A stretch of DNA of 37,409 nucleotides from an uncultured Lachnospiraceae bacterium (GCA_947175055.1 CAMWLJ010000028.1:1-37409); one strand, 5' to 3'; positions 16,242 through 25,295 are shown, numbered from the stretch's first letter. A program made the numbers and translations. The notes: generated by a model from the letters alone, not told the origin.

Positions 16242-16952
16242 ATGAAATATCTTGGGCACAAGCTGCGCCATGAGATCAAGTACTATATCAATGACAGTGT
16301 CTACCACACGCTTCGGAACAGACTTAATGCAGCAGCCGAGGCGGACCCTCATATGAGAAGCGAAGACGGCTATCTGGTCAGCAGCCTGTATCTGGATGAT
16401 ATCTATCATTCGGCGTGGGAGGAAAAGGAGGCCGGCATTCAGTTCCGTAAGAAATACAGGGTAAGGTGTTATGACAGAATGGATGACAGGATCAGTCTGG
16501 AATGTAAGCGGAAGTACGGAGAGTATATAGCGAAAGAAAGTATGCTGATCGACCGCGGACAATACGATGCCATGCTGGCAGGCGACTATGATCATTTCCT
16601 GTCCTGCCAGAACCCTTTGGGCAGAGAACTCTATGTCCTGCATCACACGCGTCTGCTGCAGCCTGTCGTGGCGGTAGAATATCTGCGGGAGGCGTATGTG
16701 ATGGAGCAGGGCAATGTGAGGATCACTTTTGATAAGGATATTTCGGTATCTGTCAGTAATCACGATCTCTTTTCCGATCACTATGAGGTCAGAAAGGTAT
16801 TGGATCCGGGAATCATGGTCCTGGAGGTGAAGTTTGACGAATACCTGCCGGATATGATGTTCCAGATCCTGAAGACAGCGATGACAGACAGATGTGCCGT
16901 TTCCAAATATGTGATGTGCAGAAAAGAAAAAAGGAGGGTTTTGTTCAGGTGA
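16242..16952 (+). CDS. VTC-domain (polyphosphate polymerase-like) protein
   Basis: A 236-residue tunnel-fold domain of the VTC family. Key residues seen: HEIKYYI near the start, RKKYRVRCYD (RxR), LECKRK (ExK), VLEVKFD and SKYV at the end, corresponding to the basic/acidic tunnel residues of yeast Vtc4. Vtc4 makes polyphosphate from ATP. Bacterial forms in exopolysaccharide operons next to CotH and DUF4956 have no settled role. The ATG at 16242 has GGGGG before it; the frame extends upstream but overlaps cotH, so the longer start is unlikely. Confidence 0.85.
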   Translation: MKYLGHKLRHEIKYYINDSVYHTLRNRLNAAAEADPHMRSEDGYLVSSLYLDDIYHSAWEEKEAGIQFRKKYRVRCYDRMDDRISLECKRKYGEYIAKESMLIDRGQYDAMLAGDYDHFLSCQNPLGRELYVLHHTRLLQPVVAVEYLREAYVMEQGNVRITFDKDISVSVSNHDLFSDHYEVRKVLDPGIMVLEVKFDEYLPDMMFQILKTAMTDRCAVSKYVMCRKEKRRVLFR

Positions 16953-17614
16953 GTACATTTTCCGATATTTTTAAAAAGGGATTCCTGGAAGAGGCCGGTA
17001 ATCTTACGATCAACGGATTTGCGATGTCGATGCTGGCGGCATTTCTGTGCGGCATGATCGTATATGCCGTTTACCGGGGATTTTACAAAGGGGTCATCTA
17101 CAATAATAACTTCAATATTCTTCTTGTGATGACAAGCTTAGTCACCTGTTTCATGGTCATTGTGATCAGCTCCAACGTGGTGCTGTCCCTTGGTATGGTA
17201 GGTGCGTTGTCCATCGTGAGATACCGCACGGCAGTGAAAGACCCGCTGGATGTGGGATTTCTGTTCTGGACCGTGGCGGTAGGCGTGACCTGCGGGGCGG
17301 GGCTTTATCTCATATCCATCCTGGGAACGGTGTTTGTTGCGGGTGTCTATATTATGCTGGTGAAGATAAGAAATAAGAAGCATCAGTACCTGCTGGTCGT
17401 GAAGTACCAGGACAGTGCGGCGGAGGAGGTCAGAAGACAGATCGAGCCGGTGAGAAAGGTATTAAAGAATAAGACGGCTTCAAAGGGAATGACGGAACTT
17501 ACCTATGAAGTAAGAATGCGGGGAGAAAACACTTCTTTTGTTACGGCGCTTTCCGCCATCAAGGGTGTGACGACCGCTGTACTGGTTGAATTTACGGGAG
17601 ACTATTTTGAATAA
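16949..17614 (+). CDS. DUF4956 membrane protein
   Basis: A 221-residue protein starting at a GTG (16949) that overlaps the VTC stop (GTGA), with AAGGAGGG upstream. Four hydrophobic segments lie in the first 150 residues, including SLGMVGALSIVRYRTAVKDP, the conserved core of DUF4956. A soluble C-terminal domain of about 70 residues follows. DUF4956 proteins regularly sit next to VTC-domain genes, so they likely form one membrane complex, for example a channel or anchor for the VTC product. The function is not established. Confidence 0.85.
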   Translation: MSTFSDIFKKGFLEEAGNLTINGFAMSMLAAFLCGMIVYAVYRGFYKGVIYNNNFNILLVMTSLVTCFMVIVISSNVVLSLGMVGALSIVRYRTAVKDPLDVGFLFWTVAVGVTCGAGLYLISILGTVFVAGVYIMLVKIRNKKHQYLLVVKYQDSAAEEVRRQIEPVRKVLKNKTASKGMTELTYEVRMRGENTSFVTALSAIKGVTTAVLVEFTGDYFE

Positions 17615-19130
17615 GAAGAAATGGGGTATCGTCCTGCTCTTCCTTGGGACCTTTGCATTGGTCTTCCTGTTATTTATGGTGATGGGGCGGGAAGAACACT
17701 GGCTTTTTGAGGAATCCGACAGAAGCCTCGACAACCCGGACAGGGGCTTCTACATTCAGATCAAAAGCAGCCGCCCTGATAAGATAGCAGATGCCGCGAA
17801 GGAAGTTCGGGTGATCCTGCTGTCTTTTGATATAGAGGAATATGTACAGGAAGAGCTTCCGGAGAAGAAAATGGAAGAACTGAAAAGCGCATTGGATACG
17901 GCCAAAAGGGAGCAGGTGGCAGTGATCTTCCGGGCGGCCTACGGCTTCCACCGGGATGTTGTAGAGCCTGACAGGATAGAAAGAATGGCAGGACATATCG
18001 CACAGATCTCGGAAGTGCTGAATGCTTATCCGGAGCAGATCCTGGTCGTGCAGGCCGGCATGTTTGGGGCTTACGGAGAATGGCATGCCAGCCGGTATCT
18101 GGAAGGCACGGAGGAAGAGCAAAGGCAGAACAGGCTGTATCTTCTGAGACAGTGGGACACGTATCTGGATCCGGGGATCAAGGTGGCAGTGCGCCGTCCC
18201 AGATTTGTGCGGGAAGCCATGGCGGAGCAGATCCTGACAGGCAGGCTGGGGATCCATAACGATGCGCTCCTTTCCAACAGCAGTGATATGGGAACTTATG
18301 ACGATCCGGGCATGGGGCGGGCAGAGGAACTGCAGTGGGTGCAGACATATCTGAAGGGCCAGGTGAACGGCGGAGAAATGCCGATACCAGGAAAGCTGAA
18401 CGATCCGCAGAACGCAGATCATGAATTCCGAAAACTGTATATAAGCTATCTGAACCTGAGATATAATGAGGAGATCATCTCCCGGTGGGCCGGGATGACG
18501 ATGGAAGGACAGGATGTGGACGCCAGGCATTATCTGGGCAGCCGTCTCGGATATCGTCTCTTTGTTTCGGAACTGGATGTGAGAAGCGTCTGTTTTGCGG
18601 GGGAATTGTCCGGCAGAGGGATACGGATGCAGATCCGTCTGTGCAACACCGGTTATGCACCGCTTCCGGATAGATACAGGGTTTTCCTAACGGTGGAAGA
18701 CAAGACGAAACAGTTATGCGATGAAGTGGAGATGCCGGAACTGTATGAGATCGCCGGCGGCCAGAGTGTCAGGAAGGAAGTGTATGTCAGAATACCGGAT
18801 GAATTCCTGGCGGGGAAAGAAAAGATCGTTGTCGGACTGAAGATAGCGCCGGACAGGACTATGACGGACAAAAGAGACTGTGTGGAACTGGCAAACGATG
18901 GGTTTGTCTACGATAACGGAAACAACAAATTGTTGTATATGCAAAGGGAAGGTAAGTTATGCTTCAAGACGGTGAGACAGGAAAACGCCTCCGAGGTTGT
19001 CGTCGGAGACGTTTTCTTTAACTCTCTCATAGGAAAGAGCCACTATCTTCATATTGAAAGTATGGTCTGCGGATCAAAGCAGCTTCTCGCCGTTCTCCTG
19101 CATCTTCATGGCGCGGACTTTACAGGATAA
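17607..19130 (+). CDS. DUF4874/DUF4832 secreted glycosidase-like protein
   Basis: A 507-residue protein with an N-terminal membrane anchor or signal (about 5-26). Next comes DUF4874 with the hallmark [10 protein letters not shown] and a TIM-barrel-like region ([16 protein letters not shown], with candidate acids), and then a beta-rich DUF4832 domain. The fold suggests a polysaccharide-acting enzyme outside the cell. It could fill the hydrolase role that PelA has in Proteobacteria; that is inference. I chose the TTG at 17607, which has ACGGGAG upstream and overlaps the DUF4956 stop by 8 bp. The last 60 residues look unlike the family, cover a terminator hairpin and run over the argG 3' end, so the reading frame may be artificially extended. 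Confidence 0.75.
   Translation: MNKKKWGIVLLFLGTFALVFLLFMVMGREEHWLFEESDRSLDNPDRGFYIQIKSSRPDKIADAAKEVRVILLSFDIEEYVQEELPEKKMEELKSALDTAKREQVAVIFRAAYGFHRDVVEPDRIERMAGHIAQISEVLNAYPEQILVVQAGMFGAYGEWHASRYLEGTEEEQRQNRLYLLRQWDTYLDPGIKVAVRRPRFVREAMAEQILTGRLGIHNDALLSNSSDMGTYDDPGMGRAEELQWVQTYLKGQVNGGEMPIPGKLNDPQNADHEFRKLYISYLNLRYNEEIISRWAGMTMEGQDVDARHYLGSRLGYRLFVSELDVRSVCFAGELSGRGIRMQIRLCNTGYAPLPDRYRVFLTVEDKTKQLCDEVEMPELYEIAGGQSVRKEVYVRIPDEFLAGKEKIVVGLKIAPDRTMTDKRDCVELANDGFVYDNGNNKLLYMQREGKLCFKTVRQENASEVVVGDVFFNSLIGKSHYLHIESMVCGSKQLLAVLLHLHGADFTG
18981..19016. terminator. Hairpin terminator between the Pel operon and argG
   Basis: GAAAACGCCTCCGA pairs with TCGGAGACGTTTTC (13 of 14 pairs) around an 8-nt loop. 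The A/T-rich outer stem lets it act in both directions. It lies inside the 3' end of the DUF4832 reading frame. Confidence 0.6.
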
Positions 19131-20297
19131 GCCGAACAGGTTGATGAAGCCTTCCGCGTCGTGGTGATCGTACATATCGCCGGTGGTGAAAGAAGCGATA
19201 CTCTCATTATAGAGCGTGTACGGGGAAGTGGTGCCGGCCTTGATGATGTTGCCCTTGTAAAGCTTGAATTTCACTTCGCCGGTCACATACTTCTGGGTGG
19301 ATTCGATGAAGGCCTGGATCGCCTCGCGGATCGGGGTGAACCATTTGCCTTCGTAAACGATCTGCGCAAATTTGCTGCCCAGGTCTTTTTTCAGTGCATA
19401 GGTGTCACGGTCAAGGATCAGTTCCTCCAGCTGCTGGTGCGCTTCGTAGAGGATGGTGCCGCCGGGAGTCTCATAGACACCGCGGGACTTCATGCCCACC
19501 ACGCGGTTTTCCACGATATCGATGATGCCGATGCCGTGTTTGCCGCCCAGCTCGTTCAGGGTGGAGATGATCTCGGATACTTTCATCTGCCTGCCGTTTA
19601 CGGAAGTGGGGATACCCTTTTCAAAAGTCATGGTAACGTATTCGCCCTCGTCGGGAGCCTTCTCCGGTGTGGTACCGAGAACAAGCAGGTGCTCGTAGTT
19701 AGGCTCATTGGAAGGATCTTCCAGCTCCAGGCCCTCATGGCTGATGTGCCACAGATTACGGTCGCGGCTGTAGCTTGAGTCGGCGGAGAAGGGCAGGTTA
19801 ATGCCGTGCTGCTTGCAGTATTCGATCTCTTCCTCACGGGAGTTCATGGTCCATTTCTCATTCCGCCAGGCAGCGATGATCTTCAGGTCAGGCGCCAGTG
19901 CCTTGATGCCCAGCTCGAAACGGATCTGGTCGTTGCCTTTGCCGGTAGCGCCGTGACAGATAGCGGAAGCGCCCTCTTTGCGGGCGATCTCCACTAATTT
20001 CTTGGCGATCACGGGACGGGCCATGGAGGTACCCAGCAGATATTTGTTCTCATACACCGCATTTGCCTGTACGCAGGGCATGATGAAATCGTCGCAGAAT
20101 TCGTCTGTCAGGTCTTCAATATAGAGTTTGGAAGCGCCGCTGGACAGAGCACGATCTTCCAGTCCGTCAAGCTCCTCGGCCTGACCGCAGTTGCCGCATA
20201 CGCAGATCACTTCGTAATCAAAATTTTCTTTTAACCAGGGGATGATCGCGGTGGTGTCCAGTCCGCCTGAATAAGCAAGAACAACTTTTTCTTTCAT
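19074..20297 (-). CDS. argG: Argininosuccinate synthase
   Basis: A 407-residue enzyme that joins citrulline and aspartate with ATP to give argininosuccinate, the penultimate step of arginine synthesis, in the cytoplasm. The N-terminus has the PP-loop AYSGGLDTT; further motifs are [25 protein letters not shown] and [15 protein letters not shown]. The ATG at 20297 follows AAGGAG; an in-frame start 24 bp upstream has no site. No argH follows, so the gene is monocistronic here. An ARG box 346 bp upstream and a long structured leader suggest arginine control. Confidence 0.97.
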   Translation of the reverse strand: MKEKVVLAYSGGLDTTAIIPWLKENFDYEVICVCGNCGQAEELDGLEDRALSSGASKLYIEDLTDEFCDDFIMPCVQANAVYENKYLLGTSMARPVIAKKLVEIARKEGASAICHGATGKGNDQIRFELGIKALAPDLKIIAAWRNEKWTMNSREEEIEYCKQHGINLPFSADSSYSRDRNLWHISHEGLELEDPSNEPNYEHLLVLGTTPEKAPDEGEYVTMTFEKGIPTSVNGRQMKVSEIISTLNELGGKHGIGIIDIVENRVVGMKSRGVYETPGGTILYEAHQQLEELILDRDTYALKKDLGSKFAQIVYEGKWFTPIREAIQAFIESTQKYVTGEVKFKLYKGNIIKAGTTSPYTLYNESIASFTTGDMYDHHDAEGFINLFGLSCKVRAMKMQENGEKLL

Positions 20298-20370
20298 GGT
20301 GTAATCTCCTTTGTTTTTCAATTTTGTTTGCCCGGCCGGCGTGCCGCATGGGCATTCATGCTATGATAGT

Positions 20371-20505
20371 CGATCACTCCGAGCCCTTGGCTCTCGCGTG
20401 ATCGCCGCCAGTATTCGTACTCCGGCCTGTCGGCCTCCATACTCATACCGGCTAGCCCGTCCGATGTCTGCATGGCGGTGCGTGCAAGCACGCTCATCCA
20501 TACAG
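20371..20505 (-). ncRNA. Structured 5' leader of argG
   Basis: The GC-rich stretch between the ARG box and argG folds into three hairpins in series: CGATCAC/GTGATCG around GAGCC/GGCTC (20371-20404), GCCAGTAT/ATACCGGC around GGCC-TGTC-GGCC (20407-20452), and CTGCATG/CATACAG around GCGTGC-AA-GCACGC (20468-20505). I do not recognise it as a known riboswitch or T-box. Short frames over it on both strands lack ribosome sites. It may be a cis-acting leader, a small RNA, or a palindromic repeat element. Confidence 0.45.
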
Positions 20506-20642
20506 CCGCCGTCCGGGACTCTCATAGTAATATACAGCATGGCAGTGTAGAATGCAAGTGTGATTTTATGCATTTTTAAGACAAATATTTCTTATTTTTT
20601 ATGCAAAAAGTAGAATGAAAACTGTATAATATGCATAGTTAA

Positions 20643-20656
20643 TGAATTTTTATTCA
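20643..20656. promoter_or_regulatory. ARG box (ArgR operator)
   Basis: TGAATTTTTATTCA fits the ArgR/AhrC half-site pattern TGAAT-W4-ATTCA exactly. It lies upstream of argG and 20 bp before a promoter facing the other way, so it could act on either gene. Confidence 0.6.
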
Positions 20657-20676
20657 AAACAGCCTTTAAATGCTCC

Positions 20677-20705
20677 TTGACAGTACAGTTTATGGGGAGT
20701 AGAAT
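20677..20705 (+). promoter_or_regulatory. Sigma-A promoter for the His/Cys repeat protein
   Basis: TTGACA (20677-20682), a 17-bp spacer and TAGAAT (20700-20705); the transcript would start near 20712, 70 nt before the gene. Confidence 0.75.
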
Positions 20706-20781
20706 GAGGGAAACAAGGGAATATATGGGTTATATAGTAGGTTATGAGAACCTTTGCAGAACATAAGGAGGGTTATTTGTT

Positions 20782-21315
20782 ATGTGGTTGAAGAAAGCAG
20801 CAGTGTTGGGAATGGCGGGTACGATGCTCTTTGCGGCAGCTGTTATGCCGGTTTCGGCGCATGGCCATCATGGCAGGAAGGCAGCAACAGGATGCGGATA
20901 TGATCATGAGCATCTGTGTGCGGTCTGTGCAGTGGAAGATTGTACAAGAGTTGGCTGGCATGTGCATGACGGCGATACCTATTGTGGATACGATCATGTG
21001 GATGGGTATTGTGACGGTACTTGTGATGCGGTCAGAGTCTGTGCGGTGGAGGATTGTACACAGACGGGACACCATGTCCATGACGGGAAGAGCTATTGTG
21101 GCTATGTTCATGAGAGTGGGTATTGTGACGGTACCTGTGACAGTATTGAGGTCTGCGCGGTGGAAGGATGTACGAAGACGGGCCGGCATACGCATGACGG
21201 AGAGACTTACTGCGGTTATGCACACAGCAGTGGATACTGTGACAGTTCCTGCGTACAGACTGGGAATGCAGGTTCGGGCAGAAGGGGATGCAGAGGACAT
21301 CATGGGCATCATTGA
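20782..21315 (+). CDS. Secreted His/Cys-rich repeat protein, putative metal binder
   Basis: A 177-residue protein with a signal peptide (residues 1-26, cleavage after VSA). The mature part starts with a His cluster (HGHHGRK), followed by a partial unit (GCGYDHEHLC) and three units of 38 residues beginning at C49, C87 and C125. Each unit carries CAVE(D/G)CT, a GxHxHDG core, YCGYxH and GYCDxxC. The tail ends HHGHH. Dense conserved Cys/His pairs suggest zinc or other metal binding or disulfide-linked knots outside the cell. I do not recognise a named family. The ATG follows AAGGAGGG; the gene has its own promoter and terminator. Confidence 0.8.
   Translation: MWLKKAAVLGMAGTMLFAAAVMPVSAHGHHGRKAATGCGYDHEHLCAVCAVEDCTRVGWHVHDGDTYCGYDHVDGYCDGTCDAVRVCAVEDCTQTGHHVHDGKSYCGYVHESGYCDGTCDSIEVCAVEGCTKTGRHTHDGETYCGYAHSSGYCDSSCVQTGNAGSGRRGCRGHHGHH
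20926..21267 (+). repeat. Three tandem 114-bp coding repeats
   Basis: Units at 20926-21039, 21040-21153 and 21154-21267 encode the 38-residue Cys/His repeats. They have diverged at DNA level but are well conserved in protein, so selection acts on the protein. Confidence 0.75.
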
Positions 21316-21406
21316 GTAATGGGAAGGCTCAGTGAATCAAGGAGGACGGTTTGCCGGGCAGGACATTTGTTACATCAAGATCACACTTGAATAGAATATA
21401 AGGAAG

Positions 21407-21458
21407 CCTTACAGATTTACAGAGCAAAAGTTCGGAATCTGTAAGGTTTTGTTTTTTT
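21407..21458 (+). terminator. Rho-independent terminator
   Basis: A perfect 11-bp stem (CCTTACAGATT with AATCTGTAAGG), 18-nt loop and a T-rich tail (TTTTG then seven T). It ends the His/Cys repeat gene. Confidence 0.88.
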
Positions 21459-21576
21459 AATAATTGTGTTACAATGGTCTTAATGAGCGGGCAATACATT
21501 TGTGCGCAGAGAGAGTCGGTGCGGGATGCCAATGGGCGAACGGCAGCCTGTATAGGAAAAGGATAGGAACAGCAAC

Positions 21577-23301
21577 ATGGAAAGCAGTAAGAATAGGGAG
21601 ATTCAGGATCGAGTCATAGAAGAGCAGGAGAGGCGGATCAAGATGCTGGAGCAGGAGAAAGCAGCTTTGAAAGAGGCCCTTATGGCGGCGGAGGAAGCAA
21701 ATAAGGCTAAAAGCCGTTTCCTTTCTAATATGTCCCATGACATCCGTACACCAATGAATGCCATTATGGGTATGACATCTATAGGATTATCACATATTGA
21801 TGAGAAAGCACGGGTGCATGACTGTCTTGGCAAGATTCAGACAGCAGCGGGCCACCTGATGAGTCTGGTGAACGATGTGCTGGATATGTCCAGGATCGAT
21901 AGCGACCGTTTGACACTGAATGAAGAACCTTTCTCTCTTGCAGACCTGATTCATGACATTTCTGTTATTGTCAGGCCACAAGCGGCCCAGAAGAAGCAGA
22001 CGTTTAAGATAGAGATCGGACGCATTGAGGAGGAGGATCTGATCGGGGATCCTTTACACTTAAGACAGATTCTGGTCAATATCATCGGGAACGCCGTGAA
22101 ATATACCCAGGAGGGCGGAGAAATACAGGTGCGGTTTGCACAGCGCTATGTGACTGCCAAACTGCAGCAGGAGAGCGGGATAGATAAGGTCGTTGAAGGG
22201 GCAGCAGTGGATGTGCCGGCTGCCGGCAAAGTATGGCTGGATTTTTATTGTAAAGATAATGGTATGGGGATGAGCCAGGAGTTTCTGCAGAAGATCTTCG
22301 TACCTTTTGAGCGGGTGCACAGTGAGGCGACCAGTAAGATAGAAGGCACTGGGCTTGGCATGTCTATTGTCAAGAACCTGGTAGAGCGGATGGACGGGCA
22401 GATCCTTGTAGAGAGTGAAGAGGGCGTGGGCAGCAGCTTTACGGTACATCTTCCGATGATCATGGCGCCGCGGGAGACGGCGTCCCTGCATCTTCCGGAA
22501 GGGGCGTCCGTGCTCATTGCGGAGAATCGGAAAGAGCGGGCCGGCCAGATGGCCAGATATCTGCGGGAGGCGGGGCTTGTTCCGGTACATCAGGAGAAGG
22601 GAGCACAGGCAGTTACATGGCTGACACAGGCGCAGTATGAGGGACATATGCCCTGTGCCCTGTTGTTGGGAGAGGAATTGTCAGATATGCAGGTGTTACA
22701 TCTGGCTTCCCATGTGCGGCAGCTGGCCGGCAAAGAGTTTCCGATCCTGCTCGTGTCCGAGGCGGACTGGGTACAGCTGGAATACCGGGCGACAAGAGCC
22801 GGAATTAACGGGTTTGTGCCCTGTCCCTTGTTTAAGAGCAGGCTTCTCGGAACGCTGGCAGAGCTTTTGGGAGGAATGGGTGCCGGCGAGGATCCGGCAC
22901 AGCGGGAACTGGATTACAGTGGATATCGGATTCTTCTGGTGGAGGATATTGAATTGAATCAGGAGATCGCGGTAGAACTTCTGTCCGTGACCGGTGTGCA
23001 GGTAGAGGTGGCAGATGACGGCGCGCAGGCGGTCGAGAAGTTTCAGAATTCGTCGGAGGGTTATTATGACCTGATCTTCATGGATATCCATATGCCGGTG
23101 ATGGACGGCTACGAAGCTACAAGGCGGATACGCGGGATGGATAGAACGGATGCTGCAGCCGTGTGGATCGTTGCCATGACTGCGGATGCGTTCGTGGAGG
23201 ATGTGCGGCAGGCGAAAGAGTCGGGCATGAACGAACATATCTCGAAGCCCGTAGAACCCAGCCGCCTGCAGGAGATACTATACAGGCAGTTTTCCGGTTA
23301 A
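21577..23301 (+). CDS. Cytosolic hybrid sensor histidine kinase
   Basis: A 574-residue kinase without membrane helices. A coiled coil (1-45) leads into HisKA with NMSHDIRTPMNAI (H54), then HATPase_c (NAVKYT, DNGMGMS, GTGLGMSI; to about 300). A degenerate receiver lies at about 307-430; it starts VLIAENRKE and lacks a clear phospho-aspartate. A complete receiver covers about 450-572, with D503 in FMDIHMPVMDG and K near the end (SKPVEP). With no sensory domain, the signal must come from a partner. No DNA-binding output lies beside it; the next gene, 67 bp on, encodes an HD-GYP-like protein. Confidence 0.9.
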   Translation: MESSKNREIQDRVIEEQERRIKMLEQEKAALKEALMAAEEANKAKSRFLSNMSHDIRTPMNAIMGMTSIGLSHIDEKARVHDCLGKIQTAAGHLMSLVNDVLDMSRIDSDRLTLNEEPFSLADLIHDISVIVRPQAAQKKQTFKIEIGRIEEEDLIGDPLHLRQILVNIIGNAVKYTQEGGEIQVRFAQRYVTAKLQQESGIDKVVEGAAVDVPAAGKVWLDFYCKDNGMGMSQEFLQKIFVPFERVHSEATSKIEGTGLGMSIVKNLVERMDGQILVESEEGVGSSFTVHLPMIMAPRETASLHLPEGASVLIAENRKERAGQMARYLREAGLVPVHQEKGAQAVTWLTQAQYEGHMPCALLLGEELSDMQVLHLASHVRQLAGKEFPILLVSEADWVQLEYRATRAGINGFVPCPLFKSRLLGTLAELLGGMGAGEDPAQRELDYSGYRILLVEDIELNQEIAVELLSVTGVQVEVADDGAQAVEKFQNSSEGYYDLIFMDIHMPVMDGYEATRRIRGMDRTDAAAVWIVAMTADAFVEDVRQAKESGMNEHISKPVEPSRLQEILYRQFSG

Positions 23302-23368
23302 CGGATATGGCGAAGACAAGGGAAATGACGTGACATAGTCAGTAACAGAGGGGAAGAGGCGGGAAGGA

Positions 23369-25261
23369 ATGCAGCCTTATCAGGAAGAATATATTGTAAA
23401 TTTAAGAGAGATCGCGGCTTTGGCGGCGCGGAAGAAGACGGAAGGTCACTCCTTTGAGAGCTATGAGGCCGGGCTGTCCAGGAACCGGCTGCAGATCGTG
23501 CAGAAAGTAGAGCGCAACATGGAACTGCTCCGAGCGGGCCTTTTTCCACTTCTTGATCACCTTCTTGAGGCAGGAGAGGAAGAGCTACAGGATCTGCAGG
23601 AATTTGCCGGCAGCCTGTTTCAGGTCGGTGAGGAATTGGACGTCGGCCTGTTCTGCCAGATCCATCAGGCGCTGCTTAACTGTGCGCGGCTGAAGAAGGA
23701 CAGGAATGGTATGATCCGGGAACTGTACTGGCTGGGAATCGGACGGAATAATCGGTGCAGCAAGCTGATCGGGCTGGAATATTCTGTGGTAGAGAACTAT
23801 ATTTTTGAAATGCGGCTTTGTTTTACGGAGGCGGGCGCATATCTGAAATATTTTGATGAGATCGAGGATTCTGAGACCAGGGGGTATATTCTGCGCGCCC
23901 GGGCCAATACGGCACTGGGGCAGTATGCATCAGCCAGTGAGAAGATCCAGCGGGTCAGGCAGACGCTGCAGATCCTGCAGGATCATTATTATCAGGACAA
24001 AGAACCGGAGCTTCCATGGGAACGTTACATTTTCATGGCTCACAGGCAGATGGCCAGTAGTATATCTTACAGCAAGGACAATGTCATGACCGCGGAAGAT
24101 GTGGAGGCGGTCATGGAATCAGTCTATATCGTTTACCAGGCACATATGCAGGAGGCGGCCGAGCGTGGAGAACACCCACCGATCCATTCAGCATTTAACT
24201 ACTATGCGATCTCTTATTACTGTGGACTTGATACTTTTGACGGTCTGCTAGCCAAGACGGAACATTTGATGGATACGACGGAGCTTTCCGATTTTTCTTC
24301 GGAAAATATGTATGGGCTTATTTCTCTGCCGGCGTTTTACCTGCAGTATTTGAAACAGTTTCCGGAACGGATTCCGGGGAAGACGGCCTATATCGAGAAT
24401 TTGTATCGGAGGATATTGAATTATGTAGAAGTGTTTCCCGATGCGCCGGAGAATGAGATGCTTTTCCTGTATCTGCGTCAGCTTGCCAATAATTATATCG
24501 AGACAACTGACAGCATTCCTTACGGTGTGTTTTTATTGAAGCTCATCATGCGGTTTGCGCCGGATATCTACATCCAGTCCTATATTGTGGCAAAAGCCGC
24601 GGCAGTTCTTTGTGAGATCCTTATGGAGGAAGAACCCGGATTTTTTGATGATATCGAGGAGATCAGGAAGATAGAAGATCCGCAGGAGAAACGACACGAA
24701 GTCAGGAAATTTGCGATGACATGTGGTCTTCTGCATGATGCGGGCAAGATTAATTTCATTAACCTGTATGCCCAGGCAGGACGGCAATGGTTTGAAGAAG
24801 AGTATGAAATGACACGTCTGCATACAATAGTCGGAGAGAGCTGTCTGCGGGAATGTGCTTCTACACGCCGATATGCGGCTGTAGCGCTGGGACACCATAG
24901 TTGGTACGATGGTTCCCGTGGCTATCCTGCCGTCTATGAAAGGTTGGAGTGCAGTTCGCGTCAGATGGTTGATGTGGTCAGTCTGGTTGATTGGCTGGAA
25001 AATGTAACTGATGCTCAATGTATGTTTACGGGTGTGCGGATGACCTTTGATGCAGCAGTGAAAACCGCTGTCAGCCTGGAAGGAAGGCGCTTTTCGCCGT
25101 TGCTTACGACAAGGCTGCGGGATGGACAGATCGTTGCAAAGCTGGAGAAGGCTTTTGCAGAGGGAAGAAGAGAAGCCTGTAAGCAGCTGTATGAAGAAGG
25201 CACAAGTCCGGAATACTCGGCGCAGCCCATTGAGCAGCTGTTTCTGATGAAGAGTTACTGA
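23369..25261 (+). CDS. HD-GYP-like phosphodiesterase with a large helical N-terminal domain
   Basis: A 630-residue soluble protein. The first 430 residues are helical, TPR-like in texture, with no known motif. The C-terminal domain has H456-D457-A-G-K, LHTIVGE, and H509-H510-SWYDGSRGYP, close to the HHExxDGxGYP signature of HD-GYP enzymes, which hydrolyse c-di-GMP. The glutamate after the His pair is replaced by serine, so activity needs proof. It probably shares a transcript with the preceding hybrid kinase. Given the PelD receptor encoded 15 kb away, it could lower the c-di-GMP signal for Pel production; that is inference. Confidence 0.8.
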   Translation: MQPYQEEYIVNLREIAALAARKKTEGHSFESYEAGLSRNRLQIVQKVERNMELLRAGLFPLLDHLLEAGEEELQDLQEFAGSLFQVGEELDVGLFCQIHQALLNCARLKKDRNGMIRELYWLGIGRNNRCSKLIGLEYSVVENYIFEMRLCFTEAGAYLKYFDEIEDSETRGYILRARANTALGQYASASEKIQRVRQTLQILQDHYYQDKEPELPWERYIFMAHRQMASSISYSKDNVMTAEDVEAVMESVYIVYQAHMQEAAERGEHPPIHSAFNYYAISYYCGLDTFDGLLAKTEHLMDTTELSDFSSENMYGLISLPAFYLQYLKQFPERIPGKTAYIENLYRRILNYVEVFPDAPENEMLFLYLRQLANNYIETTDSIPYGVFLLKLIMRFAPDIYIQSYIVAKAAAVLCEILMEEEPGFFDDIEEIRKIEDPQEKRHEVRKFAMTCGLLHDAGKINFINLYAQAGRQWFEEEYEMTRLHTIVGESCLRECASTRRYAAVALGHHSWYDGSRGYPAVYERLECSSRQMVDVVSLVDWLENVTDAQCMFTGVRMTFDAAVKTAVSLEGRRFSPLLTTRLRDGQIVAKLEKAFAEGRREACKQLYEEGTSPEYSAQPIEQLFLMKSY

Positions 25262-25295
25262 GAAATTGGATTAATTTATTAAGGAGGATACTGTC

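Noticed and set aside
20311-20573. Small genes over the argG leader (79 residues plus, 70 residues minus)
   Set aside because: No ribosome sites; the sequence is explained by stacked hairpins.
20926-21267. Tandem repeats as a CRISPR array
   Set aside because: The units are 114 bp, coding and diverged at DNA level, with no spacers.
21447-21475. Promoter with TACAAT before the hybrid kinase gene
   Set aside because: The -35 region (TTTTGT) matches poorly and falls in the terminator T-tract.
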